Source: Lachnospiraceae bacterium UBA3814
GTDB lineage: Bacteria; Bacillota; Clostridia; Lachnospirales; Lachnospiraceae
DNA: 22,071 nt
Direction of reading: 5' to 3'
Assembly (NCBI GenBank): GCA_002368575.1
Contig: DFEA01000035.1
Location: forward strand, 24,265 to 46,335
Notes under the pieces: model-generated
Seen by the model: the letters and a program-made list of their open reading frames with translations, nothing else
Told to the model about the DNA's origin: nothing
Databases searched by the model: none
Translations under genes and position numbers: made by a program
Part shown: positions 14,805 to 22,042 of the stretch, piece after piece
How positions within the stretch are numbered: position 1 is the first letter of the stretch
Layout of the letters: each line of letters opens with the position of its first letter

Positions 14805-14961
14805 GGCCAGTTACTATTCACAGCCGAATCGCGCACTTGCTGCGCGATTGCGGGCCACAACTTATGGCTTGAGATGGGTTTTGCCCATCGCCGAAGGCGA
14901 TTTATAATGGCAAAACCCGTTACTATCACAGCCCAAAAGGCTGTGAATAGTAACTACGGCC
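14805..14961. repeat. Composite inverted-repeat element in the gene-free stretch 14646-15058
   Basis: Outer arms AGTTACTATTCACAGCC (14809-14825) and GGCTGTGAATAGTAACT (14939-14955) are a perfect 17-bp inverted repeat, flanked by GGCC on both sides (14805-14808 and 14958-14961). A third, one-base-shorter copy GTTACTATCACAGCC (14919-14933) lies 5 bases before the right arm and can pair with it locally. Inside are AATCGCGCA (14827-14835) with TGCGCGATT (14841-14849), and GGGTTTTGCC (14876-14885) with GGCAAAACCC (14909-14918), which encloses ATCGCC-GAA-GGCGAT. No ORF is supported here. It may be a dispersed repeat, a MITE-like element or a structured RNA. Confidence 0.8.
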
Positions 14962-15013
14962 AAAATAAAGTCACAGGAAATGTTCAGTTTTTCGGGCAAA
15001 ATGCCGATAAATA

Positions 15014-15022
15014 TGCTATAAT
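15014..15022 (+). promoter_or_regulatory. Extended -10 promoter for the secreted protease
   Basis: TGC-TATAAT (15014-15022) is a consensus extended -10 located 36 bases before the start codon. No convincing -35 box is found 16-18 bases upstream, which extended -10 promoters tolerate. Confidence 0.6.
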
Positions 15023-15058
15023 ATTGTACTAATGGGGAAAAAATAAGGGGTAACAGGA

Positions 15059-17536
15059 ATGAAACGGGAAATGAAGTATATTTACAAGATAACGGCGGGG
15101 CTTATATCCCTTTGCCTTTTTTCGGCTTCTGTCGGCAGAGTGGACACTTTTGCGGAGCAGTCCGGGGATGTCAGCGCCGTAACGGAGACAGAGGAAACTG
15201 AATACACAGAGAGCAGCGCAGAGTGGCAGGAGATAAGCCCTGATCCGGTCTTTTCGGATAAGAGCAGGCCTCAATCGGCTTATCCTGCGGCATATAACGG
15301 CGGGAAGGGTGTGGAGCAGATAAACAGCTTCCTTTCCTCAAGCCTCAGTCCTACAAGGTCACAGGGAAAGTACGGTTCCTGCTGGGCCTTTTCGGCAATG
15401 GCTCTTGCCGAAAGCTATATGATACGGACGGACGATGCAAGGACACCCGCAAATACGGATTACAGCGAGCGTCTTCTGATCCATAATTCCTACAGTGAGG
15501 GGACCAATCCCATATATGGCGACAGCGCCGGGGATTACCTGGAATATGAAGGCAAAAGCGAGAACGAGCTTTTGATGCTGGGCGGAAATGAGATCTTTGC
15601 GGCCCAGACCCTCTTTAAATGGAAGGGAGCCGCGGACGAGGGCATGGCAAGATACAGCCATATCGGAAGGACCTCGCCTGACTGGAAAAGCGTCGAATAT
15701 ACATCCTCCGCGAGAATAGAGAACTGTTACCTGCTTAATATCAGGGAGGATCAGGATACGGTCAAGCGCTTTATAAAGGCCTGCGGGGCAGCGGCGGTTT
15801 CCTATAATTCACCCAGTGGGAATTCAGGCATAACTAATGATGCTGTATACAATCCCGCGAATAACGCATATTACTGCAAGGACGAGAAGGAACCCAACCA
15901 CGGAGTCTGCATAGTCGGCTGGGATGATGATTATTCACGGAACAATTTCGGAAAGAACAAGCCCTCCGGAGACGGTGCGTGGCTGTGCAGGAACAGCTGG
16001 CAGGAGGACGGGAAGCTGCTTTACGGATCGAGCAGCTATGATTCCTATTTCTGGCTTTCCTATGAGGACAAGACCCTGTCGCAGGAGGCATATGTATTCA
16101 AAATGCAGTCTGCCTCGGAGTTTCTGGATCATAACTACTATTACGACGCCAATCTCCATGATTTTGCAAGCAGCGATGCGGGAGAGGACGGGCTGATCGA
16201 GACGGCAAACGTATTTCCTGTCCCTGAGGGCGCCAATACTCAGGAGCTTAAGGCGGTAGCCTTTCAGACCATGACCGACATGACCGGGGATGACAGGAGC
16301 TTTGAGGTTAGGATATATAACGGGCTAAAGGAGGCTAAGGACCCGGAGAGCGGGAAGCTGGCCGCGGCGCTTAAGGGCGAGCTTGCGACGGGGGGTATCT
16401 ACACGCTGAGGCTTGCGTCACCCGTGACTGTGGAGCCCGGAACCTCTTTTTCGATAGTTGTCAGGGTCAACGGAGGTAAAAAGACTGTAGATTACGAGAT
16501 CCCCGGAAACGGTATTTCGGTGGGTCTTAGCGAGGGACAGAGCTTTTACCGCAACGGCAGCGGGAGCTTTACGGATAAGGTATCGGAATACGGCGGCAAC
16601 TATGTTATTTCGGCTCAGACCGAGGATCTGGGAGAGATCTTTGCCGACCGCCTGCTTATAAGCGACTCCTCATATACGGTAAGCGTGGGTGAATCGGCCA
16701 TGCTTTCCGCGGCAGTGCTTCCTCCCGAGGCGGACGACACCTCGGTAGTATGGGAAAGCTCTGATCCTGCGGTAGCAGAGGTCAGGGATGGGGAGATAAC
16801 CGGAAGGAGCCCGGGAAACGCGGTGATCACCGCAAGGAACAGGGGCAGCGGCCTGAGCGCCTCCTGCAGGCTTACGGTCACGGAAAAGACTGAAGCTCTC
16901 AGGGAGGAAAGGACCAGGGCCTTTACCCTTTCAGGAAGCGGCGACGGTACTTCGGCCTATATTTCGGTAAGCTATGACCGGGCCGCAGAATACACCGGAA
17001 AGGAGATAATGCCGGATAAGGAGCTTTCGGCGACAGCCTCGGTAAAGCTTAACGGGCTTACGGAGCCCTGTATCACTGCGGATTTTGTTTCCTATAATAA
17101 CGAGGATGCCTTTGAGGAAGGTATTACCGGTCACGACAGCAGCGAGAGTCCTTATTTTACGGTCGTGTTCTCGGTTGACGAGGAGCTTGCGGGCAAGCTT
17201 AAGAAGACACAGAGTGAGATAGCCCTTCTTAAGCAGCAGACGGCAGAGATAAATGCCGTGGCCGGAGGCGATAAATTTACTTATGATATCACTCCGATAG
17301 AGCTTAACAAAAAGAACACCAAGGTAAGGATATCCGCTGACGAAAAAGGAGCACTCATGACCGACGAGGACGGAGACCTTGAAGGCCTTAAGTATATAAA
17401 GGTAAGATATGGCGGCGGCTGGCATAAGGTCCCAAAGAGGGATTATGAGATAGAGAGCGTGGATACGGTGAACAATATGTTTACGATAAGAGGTACGGGA
17501 TACCTGTCGGGGACACTCACGGTGCGCGTTGACTGA
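15059..17536 (+). CDS. Secreted papain-like cysteine protease with lectin-like and Big2 domains
   Basis: This 825-residue exported protein begins with a signal peptide (basic MKREMKYIYK, hydrophobic core to about residue 26, cleavage near 31-33). An acidic Thr/Glu-rich linker follows. The C1A peptidase domain spans about residues 85-340: oxyanion Gln102 and catalytic Cys108 in SQGKYGSCWAFS, His281 in EPNHGVCIVGWDD, and Asn312 in RNSWQ, where most relatives read NSWG. Next is a lectin-like domain (about 341-522, from YVFKMQSASEF) of the kind found after clostridial C1 peptidases. A Big2 immunoglobulin-like domain (531-607, with VVWESSDPAVAEV) and a C-terminal region of unknown fold (about 620-825) complete it. 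No sortase motif is seen. AAGGGG (15045-15050) precedes ATG. Confidence 0.9.
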   Translation: MKREMKYIYKITAGLISLCLFSASVGRVDTFAEQSGDVSAVTETEETEYTESSAEWQEISPDPVFSDKSRPQSAYPAAYNGGKGVEQINSFLSSSLSPTRSQGKYGSCWAFSAMALAESYMIRTDDARTPANTDYSERLLIHNSYSEGTNPIYGDSAGDYLEYEGKSENELLMLGGNEIFAAQTLFKWKGAADEGMARYSHIGRTSPDWKSVEYTSSARIENCYLLNIREDQDTVKRFIKACGAAAVSYNSPSGNSGITNDAVYNPANNAYYCKDEKEPNHGVCIVGWDDDYSRNNFGKNKPSGDGAWLCRNSWQEDGKLLYGSSSYDSYFWLSYEDKTLSQEAYVFKMQSASEFLDHNYYYDANLHDFASSDAGEDGLIETANVFPVPEGANTQELKAVAFQTMTDMTGDDRSFEVRIYNGLKEAKDPESGKLAAALKGELATGGIYTLRLASPVTVEPGTSFSIVVRVNGGKKTVDYEIPGNGISVGLSEGQSFYRNGSGSFTDKVSEYGGNYVISAQTEDLGEIFADRLLISDSSYTVSVGESAMLSAAVLPPEADDTSVVWESSDPAVAEVRDGEITGRSPGNAVITARNRGSGLSASCRLTVTEKTEALREERTRAFTLSGSGDGTSAYISVSYDRAAEYTGKEIMPDKELSATASVKLNGLTEPCITADFVSYNNEDAFEEGITGHDSSESPYFTVVFSVDEELAGKLKKTQSEIALLKQQTAEINAVAGGDKFTYDITPIELNKKNTKVRISADEKGALMTDEDGDLEGLKYIKVRYGGGWHKVPKRDYEIESVDTVNNMFTIRGTGYLSGTLTVRVD

Positions 17537-17602
17537 GCCGTGCTGCTTTCGCCGGGATCCTTTGTCCGTCTTTCATTGACGCGTATGGGTCTGATATTTT
17601 TG

Positions 17603-17652
17603 CAGGAAACGGATCAAGGTGGGGACACCTGATCCGCTTCCTGTATTTGTTT
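17603..17652 (+). terminator. Terminator hairpin between convergent operons
   Basis: CAGGAA (17603-17608) and CGGATC (17610-17615) pair with GATCCG (17631-17636) and TTCCTG (17638-17643). Inner AGGTG pairs with CACCT around loop GGGA. The tail is TATTTGTTT (17644-17652). It ends the protease transcript. The other side carries T rather than A on the + strand, so it is a poor terminator for the - strand operon. Confidence 0.75.
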
Positions 17653-17662
17653 GGGGAAAGGT

Positions 17663-18562
17663 TTATCTGATCAGTCTTTCCTTAGCTATGTAAGTGATAT
17701 ATTCCTTTGCGATATCGATATCAGAGACTTGGTACAGCATGCGGCAGCCCACGGCGTCCTCTGCCTCGTTAAAGACGGGATGTCCGTTATCATAGATAAG
17801 ATCCACACCGATAAGATCGGAGGGAAGAGCCCTGATGACCCTTTCGGCAAGCTCCCGCTCCTCGTCGGTGAGGGTATGGAGGAAGGCCTTGGCCCCCAGG
17901 GAGAAATTTGCGCGGATATCTGAGGAGCTCTGAACCCTTAAGACGGAGGCAAGGATACGGTTCCCGAGAACATAGACCCGGAGATCTTTGCCGCGGTCAG
18001 AGGCGGGGCGCTCAAAAAGGAGCTTTGTTATGCGCTCATCCTGATGCTCCCTGTTATGGGAGTTTACCGCGGAAAGGTATTCCTTAAGCTCCTGCTCATC
18101 CTTAAGCAGCCTGACAAAGCTTCCGCCGTGACCGTCAGAGGGCTTGGCGACCACCGGGAAGGAGAGTGCAGCTGTAATGTCAGTACTGTGCGAATACGGC
18201 TGCATATCCGTAAGCAGCAGGGTGCAATATTCGGTGTATGGGATCGGAGAGCCCTTATAGAAGCGGGAAAGGTGCTGTTTTGTAAGCTCCTTGTCGTTAC
18301 AGAGCTCTGAAACCCGGGCGGAATTAAAGACCGGGATATTATGGCCTTCAAAGAAGCGGGCCGCGGAAGCGTTTCTGGAACGGTTTATAACAAAGCGGGG
18401 ATCTCCCAAACTGCTGAGAAGCTCCCCGTTATATATAAGCTCCTCCGTAAAGGCAACGGAGAGCTCAAGTCCCGATGCCCTGCCATGCTCTGCAAGCATT
18501 TGCGCAAATCGTATGTTCTTTTCATAATCCCTTTTGTTGTACAGAATGATCCCGTTTATCAT
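17663..18562 (-). CDS. RimK-like ATP-grasp protein
   Basis: This 299-residue cytoplasmic protein has an N-terminal pre-ATP-grasp domain (about 1-85), then NDKELTKQHL (K92), FPVVAKPSDGHGGSFVRL (K140 and the glycine-rich lid), FERPASDRGKDLRVYVLG (R195) and GVDLIYDNGHPVFNEAEDAVGCRM with D254, N265 and E266. This is the RimK/glutathione-synthetase order for ATP-dependent ligation of a carboxylate to an amine or thiol via an acyl phosphate. The final NEAEDAVG replaces the more usual EVNxxPG. The substrate is unknown. The start overlaps the stop of the preceding CbiE/CbiT-like gene by ATGA, so the two are coupled and may share a pathway. It is the last gene of the operon. Confidence 0.8.
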   Translation of the reverse strand: MINGIILYNKRDYEKNIRFAQMLAEHGRASGLELSVAFTEELIYNGELLSSLGDPRFVINRSRNASAARFFEGHNIPVFNSARVSELCNDKELTKQHLSRFYKGSPIPYTEYCTLLLTDMQPYSHSTDITAALSFPVVAKPSDGHGGSFVRLLKDEQELKEYLSAVNSHNREHQDERITKLLFERPASDRGKDLRVYVLGNRILASVLRVQSSSDIRANFSLGAKAFLHTLTDEERELAERVIRALPSDLIGVDLIYDNGHPVFNEAEDAVGCRMLYQVSDIDIAKEYITYIAKERLIR

Positions 18563-19464
18563 TCTCCGCCCTTTGCCGAGATGATCCAGGGTGCCGGCTG
18601 ATTCTCGAAGACGTTTTTGGAGGTGAGCCTGGATACCGCTATCTGAATGATATTGACATCATGGATATTGAAGCGGGCAAGAATGTCTCTCATGGAGGCG
18701 GCAACCTTGAAGTCAAGGGTATAGATGACAAACTCCATGTCCGGATTGATGCCGGTCAGATATTCAAGCTCCTGTTCAAGAGTGGCTGAGGCCACGAGCA
18801 TGGTGGTGTCCGGAACCGGAAGAGCATCCATGGTATCGGGGCCGACGTGGTCTACGATAGTTATATTGTGGAGGCCGAACTGATTCACATTCTCCTCCAT
18901 GGTCTCACGGTCGCTTTCCCTGTATTCTACGGCGATGACAGTTCCCTCACCGTTTATCATGGCTGCTTCGACCGCTATGGATTCACCGGAGATGACACAG
19001 AGGTTCTTCCTCTCGTCGATCTGCATCTTGGAAAGCAGTACGGAACGGATCTCGGAGCCTACATATTTAACCGAGCCGGAGGCGAACTTCTTATTATCCA
19101 TTCCGAATTTTATGGTGCTTCTGGCATTGGGATTGAGGACGATCATCCCCGCTGAAGCGTTTATCCCGCGGTCTATCATATCACAGACCTTGTCTCTTTT
19201 GACAGGCCCTGTCGGCTCTGAGCCTTCGTTATATATCACCTCGCAGTCACCAAGCCCGGTATTCCACATTTTGTAGAAGATATCCTTGTTCCCGGCCTCG
19301 GTAAAAACAAGGACCAGACGGTGGGATTCGACCGTGGGGATCAGGTTTTTGTTCTTCCTTGTTATATCCAGGATCTTAATGTGCTCCAGGTCTATGTCTG
19401 AATTTTCTGAAAAATACCGGAGCCAGGATAAAATATGAGTATTTGTAAAAAGCTTATCTTCCAT
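18559..19464 (-). CDS. CbiE/CbiT-like (CobL-like) protein with degenerate SAM site
   Basis: This 301-residue protein resembles the two-domain precorrin-6Y methylases but is outside any cobalamin context. Residues about 50-112 (LVLVFTEAG, GLGDCEVIYNEGSEPTG, GMIVLNPN) recall the C-terminal part of CbiE. Residues about 134-301 follow CbiT: VGSEIRSVLLSKMQI, a strand-loop LCVISGESIAVEAAMI, TVIAVEYRESD and NQFGLHNITIVDHVG. The usual glycine-rich motif I (D-x-G-x-G-x-G) is replaced by ISGESIA around residues 158-164, so SAM binding or methyl transfer is doubtful. About 130 residues of the catalytic CbiE N-terminus are lacking. AGGAGG precedes ATG, 13 bases after porB. The assignment rests on remembered family patterns. 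Confidence 0.55.
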   Translation of the reverse strand: MEDKLFTNTHILSWLRYFSENSDIDLEHIKILDITRKNKNLIPTVESHRLVLVFTEAGNKDIFYKMWNTGLGDCEVIYNEGSEPTGPVKRDKVCDMIDRGINASAGMIVLNPNARSTIKFGMDNKKFASGSVKYVGSEIRSVLLSKMQIDERKNLCVISGESIAVEAAMINGEGTVIAVEYRESDRETMEENVNQFGLHNITIVDHVGPDTMDALPVPDTTMLVASATLEQELEYLTGINPDMEFVIYTLDFKVAASMRDILARFNIHDVNIIQIAVSRLTSKNVFENQPAPWIISAKGGE

Positions 19465-19477
19465 GCTGACCTCCTTC

Positions 19478-20413
19478 CTATTTACAGAGCTTTAATAACT
19501 CCTCCCATTTTTTGTCAACGTATTCCTGAGCAACCTCTATGGTCCATTCGTTCCCGCTCTTAAAGCAGTGGGAGAACCGTCCCTGCTTCCTCATGAATTC
19601 CTCAACGGGCAGCTTTTTCCTGGGCTCGTAGGTAAGCCTGTATTCACCGTTTACGACCTCATACAGCGGCCAGACACAGGTCTCTACGGCAGCTTTGCAT
19701 ATATCTATGAGCTCGTCGGCGGGATACTGCCAGCCCCTGGGGCAGGGTGTGAGCACATTTACGAAGGTCGGGCCCTTTGTATATATCGCCCGGTGAGCCT
19801 TTTCATGAAAATCCTTGAGATTGCCGATGAGGGTGGTCTGGGCAACGTAGGGAGAGCCATGGGCTACGACTATCCCCGTGAGATCCTTCTGAGCCTGTTT
19901 TTTCCCGACGGATTCAAGCCCCGCCGGAGTGGTGGTGGCGGAGGCAAACCGCGGAGTCGCAGAGGAGCGCTGGGTACCGGTGTTCATATAGGCATTGTTG
20001 TCATAGCAGAAGTAGGTGAAATCATGCCCCCTCTCCAGAGCTCCGGAAAGGGACTGAAAGCCTATGTCGTAGGTCCCGCCGTCTCCGCCTATGGCAAGGA
20101 TCTTGAAGTTTTCCCTGTCGGAGAGCCTTCCCTTCCTCTTCATGACCCGGTATGCGGCCTCGACCCCGGAGGCCGTAGCGGAAGCGTTCTCAAAGGCCGT
20201 ATGTATATAGGAATCGTCCCAGGAGGTGAAGGGATACTGGAAGGAGGAGACCTCAAGGCAGCCTGTGGCGTTGCAGATGACCGCCTTATCCTCAGGGTTC
20301 AGTGCCCGCATCATGCCCCTGCATACTATACCTGCGGCGCAGCCCGCGCACAGCCTGTGCCCCGGATAGAACCGCTCCTTCTTATTCATTTCTTCTTTCA
20401 GATTATAAGCCAT
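19478..20413 (-). CDS. porB: 2-oxoacid (pyruvate):ferredoxin oxidoreductase beta subunit
   Basis: This 311-residue subunit binds thiamine diphosphate and a [4Fe-4S] cluster in the four-subunit enzyme that oxidises pyruvate (or a related 2-oxoacid) to acyl-CoA, CO2 and reduced ferredoxin. Cluster cysteines are C22 and C25 in HRLCAGC, C52 in NATGCLE and C224 in LTPCPRGW. The diphosphate motif is GGDGGTYDIGF (about 109-119) followed by YDNNAYMNTG. SSATP follows, as in other PorB proteins. The ribosome site AGGAAA sits in a repeat-derived stretch of the 37-base porA-porB gap. Pyruvate is the likeliest substrate, but branched 2-oxoacids cannot be excluded. Confidence 0.93.
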   Translation of the reverse strand: MAYNLKEEMNKKERFYPGHRLCAGCAAGIVCRGMMRALNPEDKAVICNATGCLEVSSFQYPFTSWDDSYIHTAFENASATASGVEAAYRVMKRKGRLSDRENFKILAIGGDGGTYDIGFQSLSGALERGHDFTYFCYDNNAYMNTGTQRSSATPRFASATTTPAGLESVGKKQAQKDLTGIVVAHGSPYVAQTTLIGNLKDFHEKAHRAIYTKGPTFVNVLTPCPRGWQYPADELIDICKAAVETCVWPLYEVVNGEYRLTYEPRKKLPVEEFMRKQGRFSHCFKSGNEWTIEVAQEYVDKKWEELLKLCK

Positions 20414-20450
20414 TTTCTCATTTCCTATTCTGCGCCGAACGAATCATTAC
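20414..20450 (-). repeat. Short, rearranged hairpin-repeat copy in the porA-porB gap
   Basis: Read on the - strand, the whole gap is AATGATTCGTTC followed by GGCGCAGAATAGGAAATGA. The first half matches the left arm of module B (AATGATCCGTTC) and the second matches the end of module A plus its spacer (GGCGCGGATAAGGAAATGA). It looks like a repeat unit with its middle deleted. Its AGGAAA serves as the porB ribosome site. Confidence 0.6.
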
Positions 20451-21638
20451 CTATACTGCGCTGCGTTCCCCCAGCCAGCTGTAGACAGGGCCGGTTTCCC
20501 CGGTCTTCCTGATCTCATCAAGGCGGAGAAATACCCTTTTAGCCTGAGCAACGGTAAAGTCACGGCCTCCCAGGCCGTACACTATGTCTATCATTTTAGG
20601 ACGTGTATCGAGATTGAAGCAGGCCCCGGCGGTTTCGGAAAACAGCGGACCGCCGCAGGAGGAAAAGCCCTCGCTCTTATCCATGACGGCAACCGCTTTG
20701 CAGGCGCTTAATGCCTTACAGAGCTCCTCACCGGGGAAGGGCCTGAAAACCCTGAGTTTTATAAGCCCGGCCTTGATCCCTTCATTCCTGAGCTCATCCA
20801 CACAGGCCTTTGCGGTGCCTGCCGAGGAGCCCATTATGACCATGGCAAGCTCGGCATCCTCCATCCGGTACTCCTCGAAAAAGCCATAGCTTCTTCCGAA
20901 GGTCCTTTTAAAATCCTCAGCAACGTCAAGGATGACCTGCTTTGCGTTCTTCATGGCCTGGGCCTGGGCCACCCTTGCCTCCATGTAATAGGCCGAAACC
21001 CCGTAAGGCCCCACTGCCAGGGGATTTTCGGTCTTTAAAAGATAGTGTTCGGGGTTATACTCTCCGACGAAGGCCTTTACGGCGGCATCCTCCTCAAGCT
21101 CGATGTTTTCTATCGCATGGGACGTGATGAAGCCGTCCTCGCATACCATGAGCGGAAGCCTGACGGAGGGGTGCTCCGCGATCCTGTGTGCCATCAGGTA
21201 ATTGTCATAGACCTCCTGATTGTTTTCGGCATACAGCTGGATAAAGCCGGAGTCACGCTCAGCCATGGAATCGGAATAATCGTGGTTTATGTTTATGGGC
21301 CCCGTAAGGGCACGGTTTGCCACCGCAAGCACCACAGGCAGCCTCAGTGAAGCTGCCACATAGAGCACCTCATTCATATAGGAAAGCCCGGCGGAGGAGG
21401 TGGCTGTTACTGCACGAACCCCCGCGGCCTCGGCACCGAGACAGGCTGAAAGAGAGGAATGCTCGCTTTCCACACAGATAAATTCGGTATTGACCCTTCC
21501 GTCGGCCACGTACTGGGCAAAGTACTGGGGTATCTCGGTGGAAGGAGTTATAGGGAACATGGCAAACACGTCAGGATCTATCTGACGCATTGCGGTTGCT
21601 ATCGCCTCGTTGCCGGAAAGCCGTTCTCTTATGCTCAT
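20451..21638 (-). CDS. porA: 2-oxoacid (pyruvate):ferredoxin oxidoreductase alpha subunit
   Basis: This 395-residue catalytic partner of PorB contains the pyrimidine-binding domain and the C-terminal transketolase-like domain. Marks are FAMFPITPSTEIPQ near residue 28-40, FICVESEHSSLSACLGAEAAG, ATSSAGLSYMNEVLYVAASLRLPVVL and, near the C-terminus, VAVMDKSEGFSSCGGPLF. The start is ATG 21638, with AGGAGGTG at 21643-21650; a more upstream in-frame ATG at 21677 would add 13 odd Arg/Cys-rich residues inside porD. It overlaps the porD stop by ATGA, so the subunits are co-translated. Confidence 0.94.
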   Translation of the reverse strand: MSIRERLSGNEAIATAMRQIDPDVFAMFPITPSTEIPQYFAQYVADGRVNTEFICVESEHSSLSACLGAEAAGVRAVTATSSAGLSYMNEVLYVAASLRLPVVLAVANRALTGPININHDYSDSMAERDSGFIQLYAENNQEVYDNYLMAHRIAEHPSVRLPLMVCEDGFITSHAIENIELEEDAAVKAFVGEYNPEHYLLKTENPLAVGPYGVSAYYMEARVAQAQAMKNAKQVILDVAEDFKRTFGRSYGFFEEYRMEDAELAMVIMGSSAGTAKACVDELRNEGIKAGLIKLRVFRPFPGEELCKALSACKAVAVMDKSEGFSSCGGPLFSETAGACFNLDTRPKMIDIVYGLGGRDFTVAQAKRVFLRLDEIRKTGETGPVYSWLGERSAV

Positions 21639-21961
21639 CGGGCACCTCCTTCTGCTTCCTCTGCGGCACCCTCCCACCTTATGGCGTCAAAGGGGCAGGT
21701 CTTTATGCAGATCCCGCAGCCCTTACAGTGATCGTAATCGAAGTCTCCGCGCCTTCCGTCGGATACCGGGATACAGGAATCGGGGCAGAAGGGCGCACAT
21801 AAAAGGCACTGCTTGCACTTATCCTCGATCCATTCGGGAGTTTTTGACCGCCATTCACCGGTCATTGTAAGGCGGCTGGTTCCGGGCTCGTAGATCTCGC
21901 AGCCCGTGGTCAGCTCCTGCCAGACCGTATGTTCATTGATTTCAGATGCTTTTTTATACAT
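21635..21961 (-). CDS. porD: 2-oxoacid:ferredoxin oxidoreductase delta subunit (2x[4Fe-4S] ferredoxin-like)
   Basis: This 108-residue electron-transfer subunit passes electrons from the TPP-bound intermediate to ferredoxin. Two complete cluster motifs are seen: C49-x2-C52-x2-C55-x3-C59-P and C79-x2-C82-x2-C85-x3-C89-P. The N-terminal 45 residues (including LTMTGEWRSKTPEW) match the usual PorD lead-in. AAGGA lies 7 bases before ATG 21961 and is part of a hairpin-repeat copy. The C-terminus is acidic and overlaps the porA start. Confidence 0.94.
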   Translation of the reverse strand: MYKKASEINEHTVWQELTTGCEIYEPGTSRLTMTGEWRSKTPEWIEDKCKQCLLCAPFCPDSCIPVSDGRRGDFDYDHCKGCGICIKTCPFDAIRWEGAAEEAEGGAR

Positions 21962-21968
21962 TATATAT

Positions 21969-22042
21969 TCCTTTTCTGCGCCGATCTGCTTGCAGGCTTA
22001 TTCGACATTTGCGAAGCAAATATCGAATTTGTTCATGCGCTT
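21969..22042 (-). repeat. Diverged hairpin-repeat copy carrying the porD ribosome site
   Basis: Read on the - strand it starts AAGCGCATGA and ends GATCGGCGCAGAAAAGGA, the same frame as module A (AAGCGCATGAT to ATCGGCGCGGATAAGGA). The inner stem is replaced by TTCGATATTTGC pairing with GCAAATGTCGAA (+ strand 22016-22027 and 22001-22012; 12 bp with one G-T pair, loop TTC) plus a small CTGC-AA-GCAG hairpin. The AAGGA at its end is the porD Shine-Dalgarno. Confidence 0.7.

Noticed and set aside
14805..14961. Insertion sequence
   Set aside because: Terminal inverted repeats are present but there is no transposase frame and no visible target duplication; left as a repeat or MITE-like element.
18559..19464. 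Functional cobalamin methyltransferase (CbiT or CobL)
   Set aside because: The glycine-rich SAM loop and the CbiE catalytic half are missing, and no cobalamin genes are nearby.
19568..20512. Open + strand frame of 314 codons opposite porB
   Set aside because: Opposite a clearly conserved gene; its composition is a mirror of porB codon use and it has no family motif.
21639..21677. PorA start 39 bases upstream
   Set aside because: Adds an Arg/Cys-rich 13-residue extension overlapping porD, while ATG 21638 has AGGAGGTG directly before it.
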